Part shown: positions 1 through 10,280 of the stretch, in pieces
Layout of the letters: the number at the start of each line of letters is the position of its first letter
Position numbering within the stretch: position 1 is the first letter of the stretch
Origin: Lates calcarifer
Taxonomy: Eukaryota; Chordata; Actinopteri; Centropomidae
Length of the DNA stretch: 64,000 nt
NCBI RefSeq assembly: GCF_001640805.2
Contig: NC_066838.1
Coordinates: 22,131,928 to 22,195,927 of the forward strand
Direction: 5' to 3'
The notes under the pieces: model-generated
Databases searched by the model: none
What the model was told of the DNA's origin: nothing
Seen by the model: only the letters and a program-made list of their open reading frames with translations
Program-made: the position numbers and the translations under genes

Positions 1-97
1 TAAATATAATGTGACATGTAACAAATAGTGACTTTAAAAAGTAACATTTTATGAATAAAAAGTGACATTATGAAAGTGACATGAAATAAAAAGTTAC
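1..97. repeat. Degenerate AGTGACAT-type short repeat, AT-rich
   Basis: Copies or near-copies of a GTGACAT word occur at about 11, 28, 41, 62 and 76, with GTTAC at 93, separated by A/T-rich spacers of uneven length (13-21 bases). It looks like a decayed minisatellite or the edge of a larger repeat cut off by the window. No coding potential is seen here. Confidence 0.5.
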
Positions 98-188
98 GGC
101 AATAAAATAACAATGTCTTAAATTTTAAGTTGAACGTGGTAGGTGGATGACAGAACGGTCATTGGCTCAAACAGGGAGTCGCGTGATT

Positions 189-198
189 TCTCGCGAGA
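189..198. promoter_or_regulatory. TCTCGCGAGA promoter palindrome upstream of gtsf1
   Basis: The ten bases TCTCGCGAGA form an exact palindrome. This motif is established as an element of TATA-less, often bidirectional vertebrate promoters and has been linked to the zinc-finger protein KAISO/ZBTB33. It lies about 870 bases upstream of the inferred gtsf1 start codon in an otherwise AT-rich stretch. It may mark the gtsf1 start site, with a 5' leader exon ending near the GT at about 275 (inferred), or a divergent gene beyond the left edge. No TATA box is obvious nearby. Confidence 0.5.
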
Positions 199-1062
199 AT
201 AAACTGAGGGGCGGAGTCATAATTTCATCGCAGATCTTTCGCTGGTTGGGAGCTGGAAGTGGACAAGAAACAAAGGTTTACAGTGTAATTAACGCTATAT
301 TTTATTACAGACTGCGTGGTACTTATTTTAAAAATCGCAAACTTCAAGTATTTGCATTAGAAATATGTAAAATAGCTCCATTCTCCCAGTTAATATTAAT
401 AATCGTTTTATAAGCTAGGCTACTCACCAACATTTTTGCTAGAAAACCTGGCTGCGGGCCAACTTTTGTTGTGTGTGTTTGACTAACCTGAAAATATAAG
501 TGTAAGTGTAGTTAAACCTGTATAAAATGTGATTAAGTCATCCAAAAGGTAAACAAGGCCGCTGGCATCGACGATGTTTAACTACAGGAAACATATGACC
601 TGCAGGCGCGGATAAATTGGTGCCAAATCTAACTTTAAACTAGCTTATCGTTTTTCCCAGGCGGCTAATACTACCAATACGCAGAAAACAAAATCACTTC
701 TGGCTTATTTTCCTATGAACGTTCTTTAAAACCATATTTTAAAGACCTTTAGAAATGAGTAGACTGTACCTTTTACAAAGTAGACCAAAAGATCTTGTCT
801 TGATTTTAAATTTTTGTGTTAAAGCCGGACTAAAATCTGTTGGGAAGCAAACACACTTTGATGTAATACAAAATGAGGAACACCTGTTGGATTACCTGCA
901 GAGTTGGAGAGAATCCTGCAGGCTAATGATCTGATTGGTTGTCATGGTTCTGCAGTTTTTGAATCCTGTATGTGCATTTGTATTCCCTACTAACCTTTCA
1001 TTTGTATCTTTGACCTTCCCAGTTGACCAGTGTGGGTGTCCTTAGTAAGTCCCAGCCCAGAG
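199..1062 (+). other. 5' flank and probable leader/intron of gtsf1
   Basis: There is no substantial coding potential in this stretch. A pyrimidine-rich tract ending in CAG at 1021 (about 1006-1021) is a reasonable splice acceptor for a 5' leader exon starting at 1022 and containing the proposed start codon at 1063. Where the upstream leader exon lies cannot be settled by reading alone. Confidence 0.4.
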
Positions 1063-1242
1063 ATGTCGACCACCATCAGATTTGGAACCAGCTCAGGTCC
1101 ATGCAGGACTTCTAATGGTGCTGAGAGAGCGCAGCTGCCAGAGGAATTTGGTAAAACTAAAGACACACACTTTCCACATTTCCAGCAAGCTCAAGTTATC
1201 ACATGTTTTAGTAAATATCAGTGGTGTTAAATATGTCTGTTC

Positions 1243-1281
<39 letters not shown>

Positions 1282-2928
1282 TTTTTATAGATGAAAAAGG
1301 AAACAGTGACCCAGATAAACTTCTGCAGTGCCCTTTTGACAAGAACCACCAGATCCGGTCTTGCCGCTTCCCTTACCACCTTATCAAGTGCAAGAAGGTG
1401 AGTTGAGCACTTGTATCATTTGTATCACTGCAGCTAATGTTAGCATTAATAAGTATGGAAAAATGCAGATTTACACTGCATTAAGGTGCAATTTAGGTAC
1501 ACTGAATATGACTTGTCTTACAGTGGCATTTGTGCATTATTTAGACTCAGTTGTTAGTTTATTAGATACACCCAGCAAAAATCAATACATATCCCTCTGA
1601 GAATTTCAAACAAATATATTAGAAACACCTCAAGTGACCACAAAGTTGAATTAAAACAGTGTGAGCAAATACTGAACCTTCATGATGGTAGGATTAATTA
1701 TAAGAATAATGAAAGTATGTTTGCAGTATTTTCTGTGTCTGTCGTTGTTCAGTGCTGTTTATCATGTTGAGATTGAAAGTTGACTCTTAACCTTGGAAAA
1801 AGCTGTTGATAAAACAATCTGACCACAAGGTGTTCTGGAGCTTTCAGCTGCACCAGAAAATCTTCCTCAGCAGATGAAGTTGCCCAGTTTGTCATGGAAT
1901 TGTAAATATTCAAATTTCTAGTTTTCTGTGTAATGTTGATCTTGCAAATAGCAGGTGACTGGTTCATCTTGCCTCAAGTTTTGGTCTAAAAAGAGAGAGA
2001 AACAAAAGTCAGTTGCAGATCACAGATATGTAGTTTCATTAACTAAATTGTAACAGACCCTGTGTTACATCCAGTTCAGGAAAAAATGTGAGAAGTTGTC
2101 AAAGAAAGAGAGAAAAGGAGAAAGTCCTTTTTCTGTCTCAAGAAAATCAGCATTAAAACATTAAATTCAAGCTTTACTTTCTTTAGAATCCTCTACATTA
2201 ACAGACCTATCAGCGTGACTGACTGCAAGTTTAACTGTTCACTTAACTGTTCATCTCTCACTGATACAGAATCATCCCAAACTGGCCAGTGAGCTGAAAA
2301 CCTGCCCTTTTAACGCTCGCCACCTGGTTCCTAAGCATGAGCTGACACACCACACTGAGACCTGTGAGGACAGAATATCTGTGTACTCAGAGGATGGTGA
2401 GATTTTCACTGAAACATCTTGTCCTTTTAGACTCTTTAGATTCAGAGTTAATGTGTGTTTACAGTGTTTCTGACTTGAGTTCTGCTCTGTTTACAGGTGG
2501 AAGCACAAATGGACATTGTAAATGGCAGGTTCCAGTCAGTACCTGGGTAAACCCAAACATGACTGAGGATTGGGACAAAGGTATGATGAACAACCACAAC
2601 TTATAATTTATACACACTGGTTTTTGTACAGTTTAAACAAACAACTTGTATAATGTTAAGTTAATGATTTGTTAACTGTGTGTTTTGTTTTGCAGAGGCT
2701 GATGATGATGCTACTCCGTTTGTGTGGGGTTTAAACACAGCTTTGAATCAACAGTAAGTGTTTTTTGTTCATCCCTTTTACCACTCATTTATGCATATTG
2801 TCTTTTGCTTTCTAACTCTTTATTTTGTCTCGTCTCTCTGCTGCAGACCGGAGAAGAAGCACACCAACAAACTTGGTACAAGTTTTAGAGCACCCAATAG
2901 CCTCCCATGGTTGGGATTTGAGTCATAA
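1063..2928 (+). CDS. gtsf1: Gametocyte-specific factor 1 (double CHHC zinc-finger protein), 6 coding exons
   Basis: Coding exons are 1063-1096, 1291-1397, 2270-2396, 2497-2580, 2696-2753 and 2847-2928. They total 492 bases, 163 aa plus stop; human GTSF1 is 167 aa. Exon 2 encodes the first U11-48K-type CHHC finger ([13 protein letters not shown] ... HLIKC) and exon 3 the second ([17 protein letters not shown] ... C). The acidic tail contains EDWDK and TPFVWG, then the family's SLPW near the C-terminus. GTSF1 proteins bind RNA through these fingers and act with PIWI proteins in germline transposon silencing. Exons 2-6 are firm, with good GT-AG sites and phases. Exon 1 is inferred: its donor is a weak GTCCAT, but it supplies the exact phase needed (G|AT). 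gtsf1 converges with nr4a1. Confidence 0.9.
1246..1290 (+). repeat. (TG)16 T9 tract at the acceptor of gtsf1 exon 2
   Basis: Sixteen uninterrupted TG units (1246-1277) are followed by nine T (1278-1286) and ATAG, directly against the exon start at 1291. The T run serves as the polypyrimidine tract of the acceptor. The order (TG)m(T)n-AG resembles the well-studied CFTR exon 9 acceptor, where tract length controls exon inclusion. Confidence 0.95.
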
Positions 2929-3115
2929 TTGCTTGCGTATATCCAAATAGAAGCCTCATATAGGCTTATTGTGTGTTTGCATAAATATCTTTTTTAAATT
3001 TGTTCTTAAAGTCTTTGCCCACTTTGTTTTTAATTTGCACGACTGTATCTCAATTCCCCCCACTGGATATAGGTTGCAGAGATTTTCTTTTTGGTTTCAT
3101 GATGTGGTAAATAAA
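2929..3115 (+). other. gtsf1: gtsf1 3' UTR with AATAAA at 3110-3115
   Basis: The first AATAAA after the gtsf1 stop codon is at 3110-3115, about 185 bases downstream. This gives a short, plausible 3' UTR. A second weaker candidate (ATTAAA) lies about 140 bases further on, near 3254. Confidence 0.6.
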
Positions 3116-3534
3116 ATAACCCAAATTCAGCATATGGAGACATTTGAGTGGCATGTACACAATTAACGCCTCTTTTTTCCCCCCCTGTATTGTCTTGCAT
3201 TTATCCCTGCTACAGTAACACATGGCACTGGTTGAAAATAATGTGCTTGTTATATTAAAGGTGTTTTTGAAATCATTTTGTGTGGTTGGTTATGAAACAG
3301 GTTAACCCTACTGTTGCCCTTCGTATTCTGTATACTTTTTTCTTCTTACTATTATTCAAAAACAAAAGATAACTGCTTCAGAATCACGAATGTCATGCAC
3401 AACAACAAATCCTACTACACACACACACAAAGGCACATTGTCGGCCACCAGGTCACTTTGACCCAGAGGACAACACAAGGGTTAATGAAATTAATCACGT
3501 GTGAGCAGTTTGGCTATAATCTGTGATGGGAATG

Positions 3535-3760
3535 AACAGTGGTGGAAGGAGTACCCTTGAGGAAAAGTAATTTAATGCATTCACTGTTACGTAATACTCC
3601 ATTACAAGTAAGACTCCTGCATTCAAAGTCTGAATTATCAGATACGGTATATGTACTTTAAATGGAAATGTAAAGCCTGTTATATTATCTGATTGTTGGC
3701 ACATACGCTTCAGATAATAACAATGTCATTTTCATTTTTCTAATTAAAAGTAGAGAAAAG
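3535..3760 (+). repeat. CAGTGGTGGAA-type interspersed repeat, partial copy
   Basis: It begins ACAGTGGTGGAAGGAGTA and continues with ACTCCATTACAAGTAAGA and CTGCATTCAAAGTC. I recall this pattern as a very common non-autonomous repeat of percomorph fish. Related copies lie at 5194-5790, 6410-6600 (3' part) and, reversed, 40080-40219. No coding potential. Confidence 0.7.
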
Positions 3761-5193
3761 TTTAGTCCATCTTTAGGATGCTCTTCCCAGGGGAGGAAGC
3801 AGCTGTTTAAACATATTACTACTACTATATCCTCCTGAGAACCAAGGGAAAAAAGTGTCTTACAATTTCTGTTTTTTGTGATTTCCTATCTGTTTGGGCC
3901 AAAAAAAACACCTTACAATTTAAATTTTTTTAAATATATTTTTTATTTTAATTTCACAGCATGTCCATTGTAGAGGACAACAGGACGATATCTGTGTGAA
4001 AATAGAACTAAATTTAGAAAACAAGAAAAAAGGAGCAGATTATATCTTTGGCTTGGAAGGGTAACTCCAAATACTTAAGAAAGATAAAGGTGAACAAAAT
4101 GTCCATTATAAAGGACATAAATGAATGGGCCGGGTCTCAGGAATTCTACTATGTCATTGCATGGCCACTGGATGGCACTGCTCATCAATTTTTTAACTGA
4201 GAGGAAACCTGAAACACTGACTTCATAACTGTCTCTGCCTACTTTCCAGTCCTTTTGAAACGTAATTATTTTTGATTCAATTATCTCCTTGATTCAAGTG
4301 GCTCCTCTGATTAGCAGACATATTAATTTACTATGGGCACCTTCTAGGCATTCAGTACAAGATTTGGCTGCTGACATTAGTTTTTTGTGTTGAGAGAATT
4401 CCCCAGGTGAAAACTATAGGAGTGCGTTCCAAGTGTAGAGTGTCAGGATAATCCCTGTATGAGGGCAGCCTGCCAGCGCACTCTGTCATATCTAAGTGGC
4501 ATTATTGATTTCATGTGATGACTGTCTATTTTAGTTGTGGCTATTATTGGAAGTGTTCAGAAGGGGCTCTGTGCTGCCCTGTCACTGTCTGCAAGGATGA
4601 GATATGACTCTTCTGGACTGAGTACGTGCAGAACCTCTAGTCTATACCTACCCTCGTATCTATCGAGGAACCACCGCCTCCTCATACATGCACTGTGTAT
4701 CTGTTACTACCTACTGTATATAGTGTTTACTGAGTGACATGGAGAAACTTGTCTTAGTGTTGATCTGGTAAACTTATCACTGACTCAGCTTAAATGTCAT
4801 ATCATCTCCTTTAAAACCCTAGTCAGTGTTAATTGCTGCCCAGCAGAGCTCACAGCTCCAAGTCATATCAAAGTCTGTTCAAGAAACTGATAGTGGGATC
4901 TGATGCTGCCAATTGAACATGACTCAGACTGTGATCGAGGATTTTAAAAAAACCCAAAAGAAACACAGCGTTGAGCCAGTGACATAAATAGCTCCTCAGA
5001 GGTTCTCAGATTTCTAAATACTGTGGATGGACTCTGATGTTTCCTGAACATTTTTGAAATATGATTTAACTTGACCTGGAAAAATGGTCAGAAATGTTTT
5101 AGTATCCAGTGTTCAGTCTGTTTGTCTCTAACCACACATAAATCAAATTTTTTTAAGCACATGACAGGGAGGTATTTTATGTTTTGCTATGTC

Positions 5194-5790
5194 CAGTGGT
5201 GGAAAAAGTGGAAAAATACCTTTAAACTACAAAACATTTTGAAGTGATTTACATGAAATGCAGCAAGAAGAGATATAAAAGAAACACAAGCACATTAAAA
5301 AAGATTTACGTGACTGAAATGAAATAGAAGATGATAATAAAACTTGAAATGCCACACTAAGAACACTGGAAGTCTTGCATTCAAAATTCAACTGAAGTAC
5401 AGAAGTATTAGCAATCAGATGTATTTACAGTATTAAAAGTACACATTATGAATAGTGTATGAATTTAAGATTGATTCTTACATTATTGGATCATTATTAT
5501 TGATACAGTAATATGTAAGAGGTACTTCAATTCTAAAAAAACAAAAAACTAAACTAAACTACACTATATACTTTTGGGTATTTTAATCCAAAACCATGCA
5601 TTATTTTATAAACTGATCATATGTTTTATAGGAAAATCTTAAATACAGCTACTACATAAATATAAAAGGGTAAAAAAAAGTACGATATTTGCCTCTAAAA
5701 TGCAGTGGAGTAGAAGTATGAAACAGCATAAAATCTAATTATTCAAGCAAAGTACCAGTGCCCCAAAGTCACTTTCCACTTCGTTATCAA
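5194..5790 (+). repeat. CAGTGGTGGAA-type interspersed repeat, long copy
   Basis: It opens with CAGTGGTGGAAAAAGTGG at 5194, includes the internal CTTGCATTCAAAATTCA word, and closes with a block (about 5700-5790) reading GCAGTGGAGTAGAAGTATG and AAGCAAAGTACCAGTG. That is the family's other end, so this is probably a nearly full-length, diverged element. It is a candidate non-autonomous DNA transposon, but I cannot assign a superfamily. Confidence 0.6.
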
Positions 5791-6293
5791 AAGTCAAATA
5801 GTCTCATCTCAAGTGAGGGTGGTGAGTTTATTCAGTGGAATATGCTGTATTTTTCGACTAAGATGCTAGACCAGATAATTTTCCTCAAAAATCATCTTCT
5901 TGTTGCTATTGATCAGTTATAAAACATCATTGATTGAAACCCTTTTCCCCAGTTTGGCTAGCAATCTAATGCCAAATCCATATTTACGCTCCTGACAACC
6001 AGCAGCATAAAATGAAACCAAATAGCCCTGGTACATCCTGCACCAGACTGAGTGTCCGGTACAAGACATGGGCAAAGAAAACAACTTGCCAGAACTGGCA
6101 GTGTCAGCCACAAGGCCAACTTCTGTCCTTCTCCATGGACTGAAATACTTTTCTAAATATGGTATAGTTGAGGTGGCGTTGACCTATAAGACACTGATTC
6201 ATTTGTCTACGTTGGTTCAAAGTTTCACTTCATATCTGTGTTTTTTATGACAAATCTTGCAATCACATCACAGCGGTTCTATGGTCGACCACT

Positions 6294-6835
6294 TTGGTTC
6301 AGACTGATGTATCTCAACAACTCTTGGGTGGATTGGCATGAAAATTGGTACAGACATTCATTGTTTCGAGAGGATGAATCTTACTGACTTTGGTGATCCT
6401 CTGAGTTTTCCTCTAGCACCACCAGCAGATCAAAATTGTTACTGTCTAGTACTTTGATTTATGAGGATAAAAATCTTAAGTATAGCTGTTAAATAAATGT
6501 ATTTGGGAAAAGGTACAATATTTGCCTCTAAAATGAAGTGGAGTATAAAGTAAAATAAAATGGAAATACTCAAATAAAGTACCGGTTCTAGTTTAATAAT
6601 AATACTAAACTTTTTAGCCATGCTAGCGCAGTGCAATGGATAGCAGTGCTAGTTTGTCAGTTGGTCTGCTACTTGAGACTGAAATATCTCAACTAATAGA
6701 GGATGGATTGACATGAAAATTGGTACAGACAGTCATGGTTTCCAGAGAATTAATCATATTGACTTTGGTGATTCCCTGACTTTCCGTCTAGTGCCATCAG
6801 GAGATCAAAGTTGTTATTGTACAGCACTTTGATTT
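6294..6835 (+). repeat. Two tandem copies of a GGTACAGACATTC-type repeat
   Basis: Copy one spans about 6294-6468 and copy two about 6674-6835. Both carry TGAAAATTGGTACAGACA, then GACTTTGGTGAT, a TTTTCC/TTTCCG-TCTAG word and GATCAAA-TTGTTA. They are separated by about 200 bases that include the 3' block of the CAGTGGTGGAA family (near 6525-6600). A third, more diverged copy lies at 8556-8690. This is a common fish interspersed repeat of unknown class. Confidence 0.7.
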
Positions 6836-8401
6836 ACGTTTTTACCCTCAAAAACTAAGCACTACAATACCTTTAAGCTTGTTTGACCTCTTTTAATTGG
6901 TTTCTAAGGATCCTTGTAATGAGAATATTCAGCAGTATCATAAGCAGTATAAATTGACATCTCTAAAGATGCATTTGATCCCAGTTGGTCATGTGAAAGT
7001 TCATAGCCAACTTAGTCTCCAGCCTCACCTTATGGCATGAAATTATATTTAAGTTAAAATTCAGTTGCCTGCTTCTGATTTGGCAAATTTCTCAGGACAC
7101 TCTTAAGATTCTGGTTCACTTGTCACACAGCAAAGAGTTTATGTGACTCTGCTGGTCTCATTGAGATGTGACCCTTATGAAACTCTTCATGCTGGACACT
7201 GCAAACAAGTTTCAGGCACGCATCCCTGGGCTTGTCGTCTGCAAGTGAAACCAAAGCCCCTCTGTCGGTCTTGTTTTTATAATTGTGACATTCTCATGTT
7301 CTCACAGACATAAGAGGCCTGCACAATGTGTGGTGGACAGTTTGTGCTCTGGAGCTGGCCCCTAATCCTGTAACTCTGTCTGAAGCTTGTGATCCTCTAT
7401 TATCACTGGCATTTCAGACTCCAGCTCAAGCACGCTGCATTCAAGTTCCTCTCGCTTTCCCCAGTTTCCACTGCGGCAGGTTTTCTAGATCATGAGAGGA
7501 CTGTCTTATCTGCGCTATCGTTATCAGTGTAACATCACCCACATAGGTTCTGTAATCAGAGTGATGCTGACTTTATCCAATTGCTCTTGTTGCATAAGTT
7601 CTACATTTGAAAGGTTATGAAGTCCTCCAACTGGAATATTAAGTTACATTATAACACCAGACAGAGAATTTCAGAATCTGTAACTCAAGAGAAGCATAAG
7701 ACCAGCTGGTTGCTGCTACAGATAATTTAGCTGTATGTTACTTCTAAATTCAGTCTATTCTCAGTGTTTGATATGACACAGGATCAGATCGGAATCACTC
7801 ACAGGCCAAGTGCAATAAATCTGCAGGTATTTGTCTTGGTGACACTGATGCATATTGGTGGAACCACATCCAGGCCGACACCACAGTGTACATTACAGCG
7901 TGGCAGAAGCCGATGATAGATGTGGAGCGAATGACTCATTAAGATCCAGTGTACTGTTTGGTAATCACGCCGGACAGAATGAAATGTGTGAAGATAAATA
8001 AAGATCAGAGAGTTTATAATTAGTATATTGTACCCATGTAAAATACAGGACTCGCTGAATACTGCGCATGATCCGTACTGGTACCAGTTTATGACAAGAC
8101 AGTCTTTTTTAATGGATTTCTAAGTTGTAAATTATGCTTTATTATTGGCTAATAAATCATTTACTAATAATTTATAGGTCAGATACAAGCCATTAATAAC
8201 AACAATTTTAGAGATGCTAAGTTTATCCTCATGTTACTTGCTTACAGTCATCAGGAGGACTCTTCCAATGTACTGTTACTAGAAAGATATTCCCTTACTT
8301 GGTGTTTTGATGATGGTAGTGAAGTGACACGTCAGTCCAAAATCTCCCATATGATTCAGAGTTTTCATCAAACCAGTCACTGACCTCTTGCAGCTTTGGG
8401 G

Positions 8402-8867
8402 ACCTCAGTGATAGATTGTCTTTGCTTTTATATTCCTGCTGACTTTGCCTGTTCAGGACTATTATTGTGGATCACAGAGGGCCACGTGATTTTAACAGGT
8501 GCACCTGATTCCCCACTTATTTTTCAGGTTCTTAAATTTGTTACCCATCTGCACCTCAACAAGTACTGGATGGATTGCTGTGAAATTCTGTAGAGACATT
8601 CATGGTCTCCAGAGGATAGGTGGGTCCTAATGACTTTAGTCTTCCCCTGACTTTTCTTCTAGCGCCACCATTGGGTCAACATTTTTGGTTTTGAGTTAAA
8701 TGTTGTGATGATCTCCTGATTGTCATCCAGCGCCATCATCAGGTCAAAACAGCATTCACAACCTCAGTGATAGATTGTCTTTGCCTTTGTTTTCCTGCTG
8801 ACTTTGCTTGTTGTGGACTGTTATAGTGGATCATAGAGGGCCACGTGCTATTAACAGGTGCACCTGA
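8402..8867 (+). repeat. 107-base direct repeat pair flanking a third repeat
   Basis: Two copies (8402-8508 and 8761-8867) share CTCAGTGATAGATTGTCTTT, GGCCACGTG and AACAGGTGCACCTGA, with roughly 85-90% identity by eye. Between them lies a copy of the GGTACAGACATTC-type repeat (8556-8690). Each copy ends in the 12-base palindrome CAGGTGCACCTG. The arrangement suggests a composite or duplicated non-autonomous element. Confidence 0.75.
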
Positions 8868-9355
8868 GTAATCTATAACCTCTTGTATATAAATAATCTT
8901 TTATCGCCCTGACTTTTAGCGGTTTTCCATAACATTTACTTTATGCAGTGCGAGGTGTACATTCATGTTTTGACACACATGCATGCAAGAGTGTGGTACT
9001 ATACAATGATAAAGTAGTCTGGGTCACTCGAGACTGGACTGGGAATTCTGCCGGCTTCTAAAATGAGACCAGTACATAACTGGGAGGGAGGAAGGGGAAG
9101 GGGGTACATTTTTCAGAAGTATGTACTGCTCTGTTGCCAAAAGAAGACTCAGGTTTACAGGCTCCTGGCAGGATACTCAGCACTGCTGAACAATTGATGA
9201 CCAGAGAGAAGCTGGACATACTTAATATAACGTAAGAAATACAGTTAAGTCAATGTTTAGGTTTACAGTTTACTACAATAAAAATCTACAGTATACATGT
9301 TTGTAAATACTCTGAGCAAAGATGACCAAAACGGTTGAAATATCCATTTCCACGT

Positions 9356-10280
9356 TTTATTTCATGTTTAGCTGCAGTAAAATATAACTTCTTAGAACGT
9401 AAAAACAATAAGCCCAAAATAAAGTTACACTTTCAGAGTGTAGAATACAGTTCATGTGGCACCTGTAGGCTTAAAATAGGTTCAAAATAATTTACACACA
9501 AGACCAGTGTATAAGACTGTACTGGATGATACACAGTATATAGCTGCTCAATGTCTATTCATGATACATGAATGATACTGCTGAATAATTCTGTAGGTTT
9601 AACCTACTTTTTTTAAAATCACCAAATACATATGGTGGCAATCTCCAATCTGGAGCTTTGAGTGATTCATGATTTAGATGTCAATGTGTGTGTATTCATA
9701 ACATTAGTCTGTTTGAATGACCAAGTGGTTCTGTGAAATAATTTGCGTAGCCATTTTAAATACTTGAGCTAAAGATAACATAATAATGCTTGTCGTATAT
9801 TTTATGTGCAATTTAGAGTTATCAAAATCACAAAAAAGCTTTTCTTTTTAAAAATGAGAACTTCTTGAAATGAAGGTGCAGATATAATTTGTATTTAATT
9901 TGTAATTGTTTGGAAAGTGCAGTCATCTTCCCTCCATTTGAAATGGCACCATGTTCTATGTAAACAGTCGCCTTTTGGTCCATGAGCTGGCCTGTTTAAT
10001 TCCATCTGGAGAGTACAGAGTTTCCTGGAAAAACAAACTAGTGGGAGTATTATATGATGCCCCCACACACATGCTACTTCCACAAGTTTAATAACTCATT
10101 CACTATAATTCAGAGGTAGCCCTTTCCCTGTGGAGCTGCCTAATCCCTCAGGATTCTTCTTCTTAGTTTCTTGCAGTTTCACTTTATACTACGTGAAGTA
10201 TGAGCACTCCGTCTGTTCTCTTTGGCTCTCAAACAAACTCCAGATTTTACGTCACAGATGGTAAACCTCCCAGCTCACAC
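9356..10280 (-). other. nr4a1: nr4a1 3' UTR with polyadenylation signal
   Basis: Reading the minus strand from the stop codon, the first AATAAA hexamer (TTTATT on +) is at 9356-9361, about 920 bases downstream. That suits an immediate-early transcript with a long A/T-rich 3' UTR. The exact end is inferred. Confidence 0.6.

Larger units (their letters stand above)
3116..9355. other. Convergent intergenic region between gtsf1 and nr4a1, repeat-rich
   Basis: About 6 kb with no gene-like coding potential; open frames are short and do not resemble any family I recognise. It is filled with interspersed repeats, listed separately: copies of the CAGTGGTGGAA family, three copies of a repeat with the motif GGTACAGACATTCATGG, and a 107-base direct repeat pair. 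The rest is A/T-rich sequence in which I see nothing. Confidence 0.7.
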
